From the NCBI RefSeq assembly GCF_007431345.1, contig NZ_CP041730.1, positions 2,294,001-2,358,000 of the forward strand: 64,000 nt of DNA, read 5' to 3'. Every line of letters begins with the position of its first letter. Position 1 is the first letter of the stretch. Source of the DNA: Chitinimonas arctica. GTDB lineage: Bacteria; Pseudomonadota; Gammaproteobacteria; Burkholderiales; Chitinimonadaceae. Below, piece after piece: positions 1 through 8,910 of this stretch. A program made the position numbers and the translations under genes. The notes below the pieces were generated by a model. The model made no database searches, was not told the DNA's origin, and saw only the letters and a list, made by a program, of their open reading frames with translations.

Positions 1-149
1 GCTTGCTGGCGGCGGGCCAGGCCATGCTGGCCAAGGACTACGGCATCGATCATGTCACGCTGCAACCGAGCTGGCTGCAGCCTCCGCGAGGCAAAGTCAT
101 CAGCCTGGGCGCAATCGTAAAAAACCCTCACCACGGCCACAAACACTAG
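1..149 (+). CDS. C-terminal fragment of a cation diffusion facilitator (CDF) family efflux transporter
   Basis: Only the last 48 or so codons are in the window, ending at TAG 147-149. The readable tail contains YGIDHVTLQPSW followed by a histidine-rich end (HHGHKH). The pattern 'G-I-x-H-V-T-L-Q' is typical of the cytoplasmic C-terminal domain of CDF transporters such as CzcD and ZitB, which export zinc and related divalent cations across the inner membrane in exchange for protons. The histidine-rich tail fits metal binding. The call rests on a short segment, so family assignment is moderate and metal specificity cannot be given. Confidence 0.55.
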   Translation, partial: LLAAGQAMLAKDYGIDHVTLQPSWLQPPRGKVISLGAIVKNPHHGHKH

Positions 150-222
150 GGCTTCGCCCGTTTCACGAAACCTTCATGCCAGCGTCACCGCGCCGACATG
201 GCCGGTCAGCAGTCTGCGCAGC

Positions 223-1365
223 ATGCGTCCCACCCCACTCCGCCTTGCCATCGTTACCGAAACCTATCCGCCGGAAATCAACGGCGTCGCCATGACCGTG
301 GGCCGCATGGTCAGCGGCCTGGCCGCGCGCGGCCACCAGGTCGATCTGATCCGGCCGCGCCAGCAGGGCGACAGCGCGGCCGCCGACACCATGCTGGTAG
401 CCGGCTTATCGCTACCACGCTACCCGGACCTGCGCTTTGGCCTGCCGGCCGGCCGGCGCCTGTTGAAGCGGTGGCGGGAGAACCGCCCCGACCTGGTCGT
501 CGCCGTCACCGAAGGCCCGCTGGGCTGGAGCGCCTTGCAGGCCGCCCGCCGCCTGGGTATCCCGGCCATTTCCGAATTCCACACCAATTTCCACAGCTAC
601 AGCGCCCATTACGGCATGGCCTGGCTGATGAGGCCGGTGCGCGGCTATCTGCGCCATTTCCATAACCGCAACCTGGCCACCCTGGTCCCCAGCGAGGACG
701 TGCGTGCACGGTTGGATGGGCAGGGCTTCGGCCATCTGCAGGTCGTCTCGCGCGGCGTGGATACCGCCCTGTTCGACCCTGCCAGACGTTCAAGCGAACT
801 ACGCCGGACATGGGGGGCGGGCGATGCCACCCAGGTCGTCGCCTATGTCGGCCGGATGGCGGCAGAAAAGAACTTGCCGCTGGTGCAGGCGGCTTTTCGC
901 GAGATGCGCGCCATCCGCCCGGACAGCAAATTGCTTTGGGTGGGGGACGGTCCGGAACGGAGCGCCCTGCAAGCCAGCCATCCCCAGCACTTGTTCGCCG
1001 GCATGCGCCGTGGCGAAGACCTCGCCAGCCATTACGCCTCGGCCGATATTTTCCTCTTTCCCAGCACCACCGAAACCTACGGCAATGTCACGGTCGAAGC
1101 GATGGCCAGCGGCTTGGGCGTGGTGGCCTATCGCTACGCCGCGGCGGCTACCCATATCCGCCACCACGAAAGCGGCCTGACCGCCGATTTCGACCAGCGC
1201 GAGCAGTTCATCGAACAAGCACGTTATGCCGCCAGCTACCCCAGTGTGATGCGGGAGCTGGGCCGGGCGGCCCGCCAAGTGGCTTTGCAGCTGGGTTGGG
1301 ACGCCGTGGTGGCGCGCTTCGAGGAAGTGGCGCACGCGGCACTGGCCCGCGCGGCGGGGAATTAG
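223..1365 (+). CDS. GT4-family glycosyltransferase (MgtA-like mannosyltransferase type)
   Basis: This 380-residue protein has the two-domain GT-B layout of family 4 retaining glycosyltransferases. The N-terminal acceptor domain opens with LRLAIVTETYPPEINGVA. The C-terminal nucleotide-sugar domain carries GDGPERSAL and an E-x7-E type motif within TETYGNVTVEAMASG. The NGVAMTV opening resembles GDP-mannose-dependent alpha-mannosyltransferases and related glycolipid enzymes, so a cytoplasmic membrane-face role in glycolipid or polysaccharide assembly is likely. The ATG at 223 was chosen because it starts directly before the Rossmann strand. It stands alone between a CDF transporter end and a broken ATPase gene. 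Donor and acceptor are unknown. Confidence 0.75.
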   Translation: MRPTPLRLAIVTETYPPEINGVAMTVGRMVSGLAARGHQVDLIRPRQQGDSAAADTMLVAGLSLPRYPDLRFGLPAGRRLLKRWRENRPDLVVAVTEGPLGWSALQAARRLGIPAISEFHTNFHSYSAHYGMAWLMRPVRGYLRHFHNRNLATLVPSEDVRARLDGQGFGHLQVVSRGVDTALFDPARRSSELRRTWGAGDATQVVAYVGRMAAEKNLPLVQAAFREMRAIRPDSKLLWVGDGPERSALQASHPQHLFAGMRRGEDLASHYASADIFLFPSTTETYGNVTVEAMASGLGVVAYRYAAAATHIRHHESGLTADFDQREQFIEQARYAASYPSVMRELGRAARQVALQLGWDAVVARFEEVAHAALARAAGN

Positions 1366-1371
1366 GGACAG

Positions 1372-2413
1372 CTATTCGCCGGGCCGCTCCAACTGTATCC
1401 ACTGGCCGAATTCCATATCCTCGAACTGATAGATCCCGTGCTCGACCTTGACCAGGATATGCCGCCTCGGGTCGGTCAATCGGGCCAAGGCATTGTTCAC
1501 GGCATGAAGCGGTGCGGCATCGTCCAAGCCCAGGGCATGGCCAAAATGGGTACGGGCCGCCTTGCCGGTGATGGCGCGCTGGCCGGCGGCGACAAACTGC
1601 AGGATAAGCTGGTCCATGGCGGGTAAGGCTTGCCAGGCCGCCGCGAAGCCCTCATCCGAAAACATGCTGGCGTTCGCTATGGAGATCGCGCCGGCGGCGC
1701 CTTCATCCGGGCGGGTGAGATAGCACTCCAAAAAGCGCCGAAAGACTTCCGGCGACCCCTTGAGCGTCAGGAAAGCAGCCTGGGCTATCTCCTCATCCAG
1801 GTGGAAGGTCTTTTGCAGCGCCCGATTGGCCGTGGCGACCATGTAGGAGACAAATTCCCGCCCTAGCAAGGGAAACGGTTCGATCGGCGCCCAGTTATAG
1901 AACGGCTGGCTGGTCTTGCCGAACATGGTGCGTAGCGTCTGTTCGCCGGAACCCGTGAAAATGATCTTGACCGCGTCCTTGCGCACATCGAGACCGGCGC
2001 GCAGCGATGCACTCATTGCCGTGTGCCTGCTTGTCGTCAATACCTGGGCTTCATCGATCAACAGCAGGATGGGCTGCTTGTGCTCGTCGATTCGGTGCCA
2101 CATGGTATCGAACCCGGCCTGAGGGTCTGGCTGCTCCAGACGCTGCCGCACCACCGCTGCAATTCCTTCAAACGGGTTGGCTTGCCGCTCCCAGAGATTG
2201 ACGTATACACAGGTGTAACCCTTGGCTTGTGCCACGGGAACCGGCTTGTGCCACGGGAACCATATCCTTCAGCAGGAATTCAGTCTTGCCCATGCTGCGA
2301 CGGGCAAACAACGCGCGTGCGCTATTCAAGCCAGTATCGAACTGATCGATATAGCGCATCGCCAAGTCTGCGCGACTGAAATGCCAGGCATCATTGTTTG
2401 GCATGGGGGGCAT
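1372..2413 (-). pseudogene. AAA/STAND-type ATPase gene, frameshifted by a 19-bp tandem duplication
   Basis: Two minus-strand reading frames encode one protein. The upstream frame, from about 2413, gives the N-terminus with a P-loop-like RRSMGKTEFLLKDM. The downstream frame gives VYVNLWERQANPF, a Walker B motif ILLLIDEAQVL, a sensor-like IIFTGSGEQ, and a helical C-terminal domain ending at 1372. The frames are split by two adjacent identical copies of a 19-bp sequence (2224-2242 and 2243-2261). Removing one copy joins the frames cleanly as ...KDMVPVAQAKGYTC.... Related proteins are predicted ATPases of unclear role. As written the gene would give two fragments, with Walker A and Walker B on separate polypeptides, so it is called a pseudogene. 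A reversible slippage allele or an assembly error are the alternatives. Confidence 0.8.
2224..2261. repeat. Exact tandem duplication, 2 x 19 bp
   Basis: The unit GGCTTGTGCCACGGGAACC occurs twice in direct succession with no mismatch. Because 19 is not a multiple of three, it shifts the reading frame of the surrounding ATPase gene. Deleting either copy restores a single continuous frame. Confidence 0.95.
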
Positions 2414-2523
2414 ATCCGCTAGATATTTTCCAGATAATGACAAGGGCGGATAGGCCAAAGTTGCATGACCTTGCACAATCAACCCGCCCGGCGGAGGTGG
2501 CATGGCTGTGGCATCATCTCGCC

Positions 2524-2964
2524 ATGTTCACCAATCCCTCCGACCAGGAACTGCGCCAGCTGCTGCGGCACACCCGCCGCATTGCCGTAGTGGGCCTGTC
2601 GCCCAACACCAGCCGGCCCAGCTATCGCGTCTCGCGCCAGATGCAGCGCTGGGGCTTCGAGATCGTGCCGGTCAGGCCGCTGGTCGACCAGGTCTTGGGC
2701 CAGCCCGCGCATGGCCGGCTGGAAGATGTCCCCGGTCCCATCGACCTGGTCAATGTGTTCCGCACGGCCGCCGAGGTAGATGCCATCGTGACCAGCGCCA
2801 TCGCACTCAAGGTGCCCGCCATCTGGATCCAGCAGGGCATCGTCAACGAAGCCGCCGCGCTGCGGGCGCGCGCCGCCGGCATCGTGACCGTGATGGATCG
2901 CTGCATCATGGTTGAATATGCCCGGCTTGGGCTTGAATCAGACGGTTCTGGAGCAGATCGTTGA
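2524..2964 (+). CDS. CoA-binding domain protein (YccU family)
   Basis: This 146-residue cytoplasmic protein has the Rossmann-like fold signature of the CoA_binding_2 family: RRIAVVGLSPNTSRPSYRV near the N-terminus, GFEIVPVRP in the second strand, VNVFRT, and AIWIQQGIVNEAA leading to the final MDRCIMVEYARL. Family members bind CoA or a related nucleotide, but their physiological role is not settled. The frame is open further upstream to 2398. The ATG at 2524 is preferred because homologues begin just before the SDQELRQLL helix. The stop overlaps the dapF start codon by one base (TGATG), indicating translational coupling. Confidence 0.8.
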   Translation: MFTNPSDQELRQLLRHTRRIAVVGLSPNTSRPSYRVSRQMQRWGFEIVPVRPLVDQVLGQPAHGRLEDVPGPIDLVNVFRTAAEVDAIVTSAIALKVPAIWIQQGIVNEAAALRARAAGIVTVMDRCIMVEYARLGLESDGSGADR

Positions 2965-3797
2965 TGAAGCTACGTTTTACCAAGATGCAAGGCCTGGGCA
3001 ATGACTTCGTCGTGCTGGACGGTTTCAGCCAGTCGCTGAGCCTGGATCGCCAGCAACTGCTGAAACTGGGTGACCGCCATTTCGGCGTGGGTTGCGACCA
3101 GATTCTGCTGGTGGAACAACCACACCATCCCGATGCCGATTTTCGCTACCGCATCTTCAATGGCGGCGATGGCGGCGAGGTCGAGCATTGCGGCAACGGG
3201 GCGCGCTGCTTCGTCCGCTTTGTGCGAGAGCGCGGCCTTACCGGCAAACGCAGCATCAAGGTCGAAACCGCCAAGGGACTGATCACCCTGGAGATGGGTG
3301 AAAACGGCCTGGTGACCGTGGATATGGGCGCGCCGCGCTTTGCCCCCGCCGAGATTCCCTTTGTCGCCGACGCCGACACCGTCATCCACTCGCTGCAAGT
3401 GGGCGACCGCCAGGTGGAGATCGGCGTGGTCTCGATGGGGAACCCGCACGCCGTGCAACTGGTAGCCGATATCGACCAAGCCGCCGTTGCGCAGGACGGA
3501 CCCTTGATCGAAGGGCACGGCCGTTTTCCGCAGCGGGTGAATGCCGGCTTTATGCAGGTGCTCAATCGCGGCGAGATTCGCCTGCGCGTGTACGAACGTG
3601 GCGCCGGCGAAACCCTGGCGTGCGGCACGGGCGCCTGCGCCGCGGTGGTCAGCGGCATTCGGCGCCAGCTGCTCGATCACTCGGTCAAGGTGCATACCCA
3701 CGGCGGCGAGCTGGCTATTCGCTGGCAGGGCGAAGGGCATCCCGTGTGGATGACCGGCCCGGCGGTCACCGTATTCGAAGGCGAGATCGAGCTGTAA
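2964..3797 (+). CDS. dapF: Diaminopimelate epimerase
   Basis: DapF interconverts LL- and meso-diaminopimelate in the cytoplasm, supplying lysine and the peptidoglycan cross-linking residue. The 277-residue protein starts MKLRFTKMQGLGNDFVVLDG, the usual opening. The two catalytic cysteines are C76 in EHCGNGARC and C220 in LACGTGACAA. One oddity is the loop before the first cysteine: it reads FNGGDGGEVEHCGNG, one glycine longer than the common FNADGGEVEQCGNG, with His instead of Gln beside the cysteine. The ATG at 2964 is favoured over an overlapping TTG at 2961. It is coupled to the preceding CoA-binding gene and followed by DUF484 and xerC, a widespread proteobacterial order. Confidence 0.97.
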   Translation: MKLRFTKMQGLGNDFVVLDGFSQSLSLDRQQLLKLGDRHFGVGCDQILLVEQPHHPDADFRYRIFNGGDGGEVEHCGNGARCFVRFVRERGLTGKRSIKVETAKGLITLEMGENGLVTVDMGAPRFAPAEIPFVADADTVIHSLQVGDRQVEIGVVSMGNPHAVQLVADIDQAAVAQDGPLIEGHGRFPQRVNAGFMQVLNRGEIRLRVYERGAGETLACGTGACAAVVSGIRRQLLDHSVKVHTHGGELAIRWQGEGHPVWMTGPAVTVFEGEIEL

Positions 3798-3842
3798 GCT
3801 GCCGCCATCCACCATTCAAGCGTCCCACGAGCGAGACAAGAT

Positions 3843-4499
3843 ATGTCGATTCAAGCGAACGAGGTAGCCAGCTGGCTGCAAGCCAATCCCAAGTTCTTCG
3901 AGGACTATGCCGATCTGGTGGCGGAGATCTTTATCCCCCATCCGCACGGCGGCCGCGCCATACCCATCGCCGAACGGCAGATATTGACCTTGCGGGAAAA
4001 GAACAAGCTGATCGAGACCAAGCTGGGCGAGCTGCTGCAATTCGGTGAGGAAAACGATCAAATCGGCGACAAGGTCCACAAGCTTACCGTCGGCCTGCTG
4101 CAGGCGCGGGACTTGGCCGGCGTGCTGGGCACGCTCAACTATCATCTGCAGGACCATTTCCGGGTGCCGCACCTGGCGGTACGGTTGTGGGGCGGCGAGG
4201 CGGACGAGACGCTGAGCGAGTTCGCACCGGTCGATGCGGAAGTCCGCGTGCTGGCGCGCAGCCTGGCCACGCCCTACTGCGGCCCCTATGTCACCGACGA
4301 GGTGATGGGTTGGCTGGGCGAGTCGGCACCCCACCTGAAATCGTTCACCCAGGTCGCATTGAAGGCGGATGGCGAGCCGTTTGGCTTGCTGGTACTGGCC
4401 AGTGAAGACCCACAGCGCTTCTATCCGGAAATGGGCACCCTCTACCTGGCGCGTATCGGCGAATTGGCTTCGGCCGCGCTTGGCCGTTATCTGGATTAG
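3843..4499 (+). CDS. DUF484 family protein
   Basis: This 218-residue protein begins with the family's hallmark 'V-A-x-W-L-x-x-x-P-x-F-F' (EVASWLQANPKFFEDYADL), then a coiled-coil segment rich in REKNKLIETKLGELL, then a GAF-like C-terminal half ending in a leucine/alanine-rich helix. DUF484 genes are commonly found between dapF and xerC, as here. No enzymatic function is established; the GAF-like region suggests ligand or protein binding. It lies 22 bp before xerC and is very likely co-transcribed with it. Confidence 0.9.
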   Translation: MSIQANEVASWLQANPKFFEDYADLVAEIFIPHPHGGRAIPIAERQILTLREKNKLIETKLGELLQFGEENDQIGDKVHKLTVGLLQARDLAGVLGTLNYHLQDHFRVPHLAVRLWGGEADETLSEFAPVDAEVRVLARSLATPYCGPYVTDEVMGWLGESAPHLKSFTQVALKADGEPFGLLVLASEDPQRFYPEMGTLYLARIGELASAALGRYLD

Positions 4500-4521
4500 T
4501 GGCACGCAGGGAGAGCAGGGC

Positions 4522-5412
4522 ATGACGCCGCTGGAACGGCTGGACCGCTATTTGCGCGGGGAGCACGGCAGATCCGCCGCGACCCGTTCGGCCTATATGG
4601 CCGATGCCGGCCTGCTGTTGACACTGGCGGGCGACACCGATCTGGCTGCCTTGGGCAGCAAGGATATCCGTGGCTTCGTGCGCCGCATGAATTCGCAAGG
4701 ACATGACCCCCGCAGTATCGCCCGCCGCCTCAGCGCCTGGCGGGCCTGGTTCAAATTGCTGATGCGCGAAGCCGGTTTCGCCCACAATCCGGTGGAAGGC
4801 ATCAAAGCTCCCCGGGCAGCCCGCAAACTCCCTCGGCCGGTCGGCGTGGACGAAGCCATGGGCTTTCTCGACAATCTGACCGATACCGATCCGCTGGCCC
4901 GCCGCGACCGCGCCATGTACGAACTGGCCTATAGTTCCGGCTTGCGCGTATCTGAACTGGTGGGGGTCGATTGCGAGGATTTCCGCGACGCGGGCGCCAC
5001 CCTTCAAGTGCTCGGCAAGGGTGGCAAGGTACGCTTGGTGCCGGTGGGCGAGATGGCGATCCACACTATCCAGGACTGGTTGCAGGATAGGGCCTCCTTA
5101 CCGCAAACCGGCGACGCCGCCCTGTTCCTGAACCGCTTTGGCCGCCGCATGAGCACGCGGGCGGTGCAGCTGCGCCTGGCCGAGTGGTCGGTCAAGCTGG
5201 GTCTGCCGGACCACCTGCATCCGCACCGGTTGCGCCATGCCTGCGCCAGCCATTTTCTGCAAGGCAGCCAGGATCTGCGGGCCACCCAGGAACTGCTGGG
5301 CCATGCCAGTATCGCCACCACCCAGGTCTATACCTTGCTGGACTTCCAGCACCTGGCGGCGGTGTATGACAGCGCCCATCCCAGGGCACAGGACAAGGAT
5401 GGAGCGGAATAG
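4522..5412 (+). CDS. xerC: Site-specific tyrosine recombinase XerC
   Basis: XerC acts with XerD at dif to resolve chromosome dimers. The 296-residue protein has an N-terminal SAM-like core-binding domain (residues 1-95) and a catalytic domain. The active-site set is visible: R142 (SSGLRVSEL), K166 (LGKGGKVR), H235 and R238 (HPHRLRHACASH), H261 (LLGHASIATTQ) and nucleophile Y270 (QVYTLLD). The ATG at 4522 follows a GGGAGAG ribosome-binding site; the frame is open further upstream but overlaps DUF484. The stop is eight bases from the convergent TRAP binding-protein gene. Confidence 0.95.
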   Translation: MTPLERLDRYLRGEHGRSAATRSAYMADAGLLLTLAGDTDLAALGSKDIRGFVRRMNSQGHDPRSIARRLSAWRAWFKLLMREAGFAHNPVEGIKAPRAARKLPRPVGVDEAMGFLDNLTDTDPLARRDRAMYELAYSSGLRVSELVGVDCEDFRDAGATLQVLGKGGKVRLVPVGEMAIHTIQDWLQDRASLPQTGDAALFLNRFGRRMSTRAVQLRLAEWSVKLGLPDHLHPHRLRHACASHFLQGSQDLRATQELLGHASIATTQVYTLLDFQHLAAVYDSAHPRAQDKDGAE

Positions 5413-5420
5413 CCGCGCGC

Positions 5421-6419
5421 CTACTTGCCGGCCGCCACCTCGGCGGCGATCCGATAGGTGCCGTAGATCAGGTCCTTGCCGATGATATCGAGAAACTCAC
5501 GGTGCACCGGTAGCATCTGCTTGCGTAATATTTCCCGGTCGGCCAGCGGCAGCACGTAGATCTCGGTGGTATGGGCCGCCCGTACCTCCTCCAGCGCCCG
5601 TCGATTTTCCTCGTCGGCGATCTGCCGCTCGTAGGCCGTGGCCAATTGCATGGCGGTGCTGAGCTGTGCCCGGAGATCGGTCGGCAGACCCTCCCAGAAT
5701 GTCTTGTTCACGATCACCGCATAGCCGACGTAGCCGTGCTGCGACAAGGTCAGGTGCTTTTGCACCTCGTGCATGCGCTGGGTACGGAAATTGGATTCCG
5801 GGTTTTCGGCGCCATCGATCACTTGCTGCTGCAGGGCGCTATAGACCTCCGAGAAGGCGATCACCTTGGGCACCGCGCCCAGCGACTTCATCTGCGCCTC
5901 CAAAACCTTGGAGGCTTGAATGCGCATGCGCAATCCCTTGAAGTCGGCGGGGGTGCGCAAAGGCCGGTTGGCGGAAAAATGCTTGAAGCCGTTGTCCCAA
6001 TAGGCCAGGCCGACGATGCCCTTGCTGTTCAGCTGGCGCAGCAAGCCCTGGCCGATCTCGCCGTCCATCACCCGGTACAATACCTTGTCGTTCGGGAAGA
6101 TATACGGCAGGTCGAACAGCTCGAACTGGCGCAAACCCAAGGCACCGAATTTGGACAGGGAGGGCGCGAGTATCTGCACGGCATTGCGCTGCAAGGCCGC
6201 CATTTCTTCGCGGTCCTTGTAGAGCTGGCCGTTCGGATAGAGTTGTACCTTGACCCGTCCGGCGCTCATCTTCTCGGCCAGTTCCTTGAACTTCTCGGCG
6301 GCGCGGCCCTTGGGTGTATCGGGCGCCACCACGTGGCTGAACTTGATCAGGATGGTATCGTTCGCAGCGGCGCTTCCCAGGGTACTCAGGCAGGCAAGCA
6401 GCAAGAGGGCAAATCGCAT
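5421..6419 (-). CDS. dctP: TRAP transporter periplasmic solute-binding protein (DctP family)
   Basis: This 332-residue protein has a Sec signal peptide (MRFALLLLACLSTLGSAAA) and DctP landmarks: IKFSHVVAPDTPKG, GRVKVQLYPNGQLYKD, FDLPYIFPND, the signature around KGLRMRIQASKVLE with the conserved carboxylate-binding arginine region, and QQVIDGAENPESNF. DctP proteins bind organic acids in the periplasm and deliver them to a DctQM membrane pair. No dctQ or dctM gene lies in the window, which is unusual. It is transcribed away from a DctS/DctR-like two-component system at 6595-9505. This suggests it is either the target of that system or a sensing partner. A C4-dicarboxylate substrate is likely but unproven. 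Confidence 0.88.
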   Translation of the reverse strand: MRFALLLLACLSTLGSAAANDTILIKFSHVVAPDTPKGRAAEKFKELAEKMSAGRVKVQLYPNGQLYKDREEMAALQRNAVQILAPSLSKFGALGLRQFELFDLPYIFPNDKVLYRVMDGEIGQGLLRQLNSKGIVGLAYWDNGFKHFSANRPLRTPADFKGLRMRIQASKVLEAQMKSLGAVPKVIAFSEVYSALQQQVIDGAENPESNFRTQRMHEVQKHLTLSQHGYVGYAVIVNKTFWEGLPTDLRAQLSTAMQLATAYERQIADEENRRALEEVRAAHTTEIYVLPLADREILRKQMLPVHREFLDIIGKDLIYGTYRIAAEVAAGK

Positions 6420-6594
6420 GGTTCTATTCTCCCGGACCAGATTGCCGGTCCACTTTACATAAGCCTCGGAGGACGCCAGGGCGGCTCGGTCAGCCCAAGG
6501 CGCCCTATCGAAGATTAGTTAATCGCATCGCCTATCGCCTCGGCTTTTGCCTCATACGGGAAAGCCCCAAGCGGCAAGGGGGGCTCGGGGTCAT

Positions 6595-8910
6595 ATGGTT
6601 CGTCTGATGAAACGCACTTCCAATCTGCCGCGACCGGCCCGCTGGTTGTGGGCCATGCCCAACCTGGCCCTGATCTGCTTCCTGGCGGTCGGCGTCGCTT
6701 TGCTGCTGTTTATCCGCAATAACGAGCGGCAGCGCCAGCACGACGAGCTGGTGGAAGCGGTGCTGTGGCAGGATCGTGCATTACGTGCCGAATTGACCGC
6801 CAGGCAGAAGCAATTGGAAGGCATGGCGCATGACCTGGTGCGCGGCGACATCAGCGAAGGCGCTTTTTATGGCCGCGCCGCCGATATCATGACCAGCAGC
6901 CCCGAAGTGCTGGCCATCGCCTACACCAATGAATTCGGCGACGCCGTCTGGAGTTATCCGGCCCAATCGATGGCCCCCCTGCAGATGGTGCCCGCCGTCA
7001 TCGAGCCGCTACAGCGCTCCGCCCGGATCGGTATCGCCTCCAGCACACCGCCTTTCGATTTTCCCGGTGCCGGCCAGGCCGTCGCCCTGTCCTTTCCGGC
7101 GGTGCAGGGCAATCGCACCTTGGGCGCCTTCGTCGCCATCGTTTCGCTGAAGGGTCTGTTGCGCAATTATGTGCCGTGGTGGATCGCCAAGCGTTTCCAA
7201 CTGGGCATCGTCAATCTGGACGGCGATACCCTGGCGGCAAGGCCGGAGCAGCCCCTGCCGGACGCCGGGCCACTCAGCTATGACGTCGCCCTGGACCCGC
7301 CCGGCTACGGCTTGCGCCTGCGCGCCCGTATCTTCCTGACCGGCTGGCCGCTCTGGCAACATGCGCTCTACTGGGTACTGGCCGGACTGTCGGCACTGAT
7401 GCTGTGGTCGCTGTGGGTACTCAAGCGCCATATGCGCGAGCGCCTGACCGCCGAGCGAGCCATGCTGCGCGAAATGAATATGCGCCAGGCGCTGGAGGAT
7501 TCCCTGGTCTCCGGGGTGTTCGCCACCGATCGCGAAGGCCGTACCTTGCACGTCAATCCGGCTTTTTGCCGCATGGTGGGCTTCGAAGCGGAAGAGCTGC
7601 TGGGCGGCACGCCCCCCTTCCCTTATTGGGCGCCGGAGACCACCAACCAGTGCGCGCAGATCTTCGCCGCCATCTTGCGTGGCGAATGTCCGATGAACGG
7701 ATTTTCGCTACGCTACCAGCGCAAAAGCGGCGAGCGTTTCGATGTGCGGCTTTACTCCAGCCCGCTGATCGACGGCGAGGGCCGCCATACCGGCTGGGTG
7801 GCCTCCATGACCGACGTCACCGAACTCAAACGCGAGCGGGAAGCCTTGAAGGCATCGCACGAGCGCTTCGTGGCCGTGCTGAACGGGCTGGACGCCGCCG
7901 TGGCGGTCACCGACCGCCGCAACGGCGAACTGCTGCTGTCGAACCGTGCCTTCCGCGAAGCTTTCCGCCTGACCGCGCCGGATGGACCGCTTTGCGCACT
8001 ACCCCTGCGTCACGCCGATCCCGGCGGCGAATGGTTCGATCCGGTATTGGGCCGCTGGTACCAGCATCATCGGCGCGAAACCCTGTGGGTGGACCAATCG
8101 CGCGTCTGGCTGGATATCGCCACCGACGTCAGCGAGCGTAAACAGGCTGCCGACCGGGAAAGGCAGCAGACCGAAAAGCTGCAGCAGACCGCCCGCCTGA
8201 TCGCCATGGGCGAGATCGCTTCCAGCCTGGCACATGAACTGAACCAGCCGCTGGCGGCCATCTCCAGCTACAGCACCGCTTGCCGCAATCTGGTCGCCAG
8301 CCGGCAGCTCCGCCCGGAAGAGCTGGATGGCGCACTGGACAAGATTTCCGAACAGGCACGGCGGGCGGGTGCCATCATCCGCGGCATCCGCGAGTTCGTG
8401 CAAAAGCGCGAGCCGAAGCGCTCGGTCTGCCGGGTAGGCGATCTGCTGGACACGGTGCTGTCGCTGCTGGCCGCGCCGCTCAATCGCCATTTCGTGCGCT
8501 TGGTGGAGATTCGCGTGGCCGACGATACCGAGTTGTTTGCGGACAGGGTGATGCTTGAGCAGGTATTGTTCAATCTATGCAAGAACGCCATCGAGGCGAT
8601 GGTGGAAGGCCCGCAGGAGCGCTGCGAATTGACCGTCGAAACCCGCACGCGCGGTGACTGGCTGGATATGATCGTGGCCGACCGCGGTCCCGGCATCGCC
8701 AGCGACGATGTGGAGAAATTATTCCGCCCTTTCTATACCACCAAGGCGGAGGGCATGGGCATGGGCTTGAATATCTGCCGTACCATCGTCGAACATCACC
8801 AGGGTCGCCTGGCCGTCGAGGCTCGCGAAGGCGGCGGAAGCCGCTTCGTGGTGAGCCTGCCCTTGGCCACTCAACCCATTTTCAAGGAAACCGAACATCA
8901 TGCCGTCTGA
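6595..8910 (+). CDS. dctS: PAS-containing sensor histidine kinase, DctS/DctB-like
   Basis: The 771-residue kinase has a transmembrane helix near residues 18-41, a periplasmic sensor region to about 248, and a second helix near 249-276. Two PAS-type regions follow (about 296-412 and 413-510). The HisKA domain carries the phospho-accepting His547 in SSLAHELNQPLAAIS. The HATPase domain has an N-box (NLCKNAIEAM), DRGPGIA and GMGMGLNICR. The HELNQPL H-box is typical of the DctB/DctS/FixL group. The ATG at 6595 follows a G-rich ribosome-binding region; TTG 6547 and ATG 6607 are alternatives. Its end overlaps the response regulator by 11 bp. The divergent dctP points to sensing of C4-dicarboxylates or similar acids. 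Confidence 0.88.
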   Translation: MVRLMKRTSNLPRPARWLWAMPNLALICFLAVGVALLLFIRNNERQRQHDELVEAVLWQDRALRAELTARQKQLEGMAHDLVRGDISEGAFYGRAADIMTSSPEVLAIAYTNEFGDAVWSYPAQSMAPLQMVPAVIEPLQRSARIGIASSTPPFDFPGAGQAVALSFPAVQGNRTLGAFVAIVSLKGLLRNYVPWWIAKRFQLGIVNLDGDTLAARPEQPLPDAGPLSYDVALDPPGYGLRLRARIFLTGWPLWQHALYWVLAGLSALMLWSLWVLKRHMRERLTAERAMLREMNMRQALEDSLVSGVFATDREGRTLHVNPAFCRMVGFEAEELLGGTPPFPYWAPETTNQCAQIFAAILRGECPMNGFSLRYQRKSGERFDVRLYSSPLIDGEGRHTGWVASMTDVTELKREREALKASHERFVAVLNGLDAAVAVTDRRNGELLLSNRAFREAFRLTAPDGPLCALPLRHADPGGEWFDPVLGRWYQHHRRETLWVDQSRVWLDIATDVSERKQAADRERQQTEKLQQTARLIAMGEIASSLAHELNQPLAAISSYSTACRNLVASRQLRPEELDGALDKISEQARRAGAIIRGIREFVQKREPKRSVCRVGDLLDTVLSLLAAPLNRHFVRLVEIRVADDTELFADRVMLEQVLFNLCKNAIEAMVEGPQERCELTVETRTRGDWLDMIVADRGPGIASDDVEKLFRPFYTTKAEGMGMGLNICRTIVEHHQGRLAVEAREGGGSRFVVSLPLATQPIFKETEHHAV

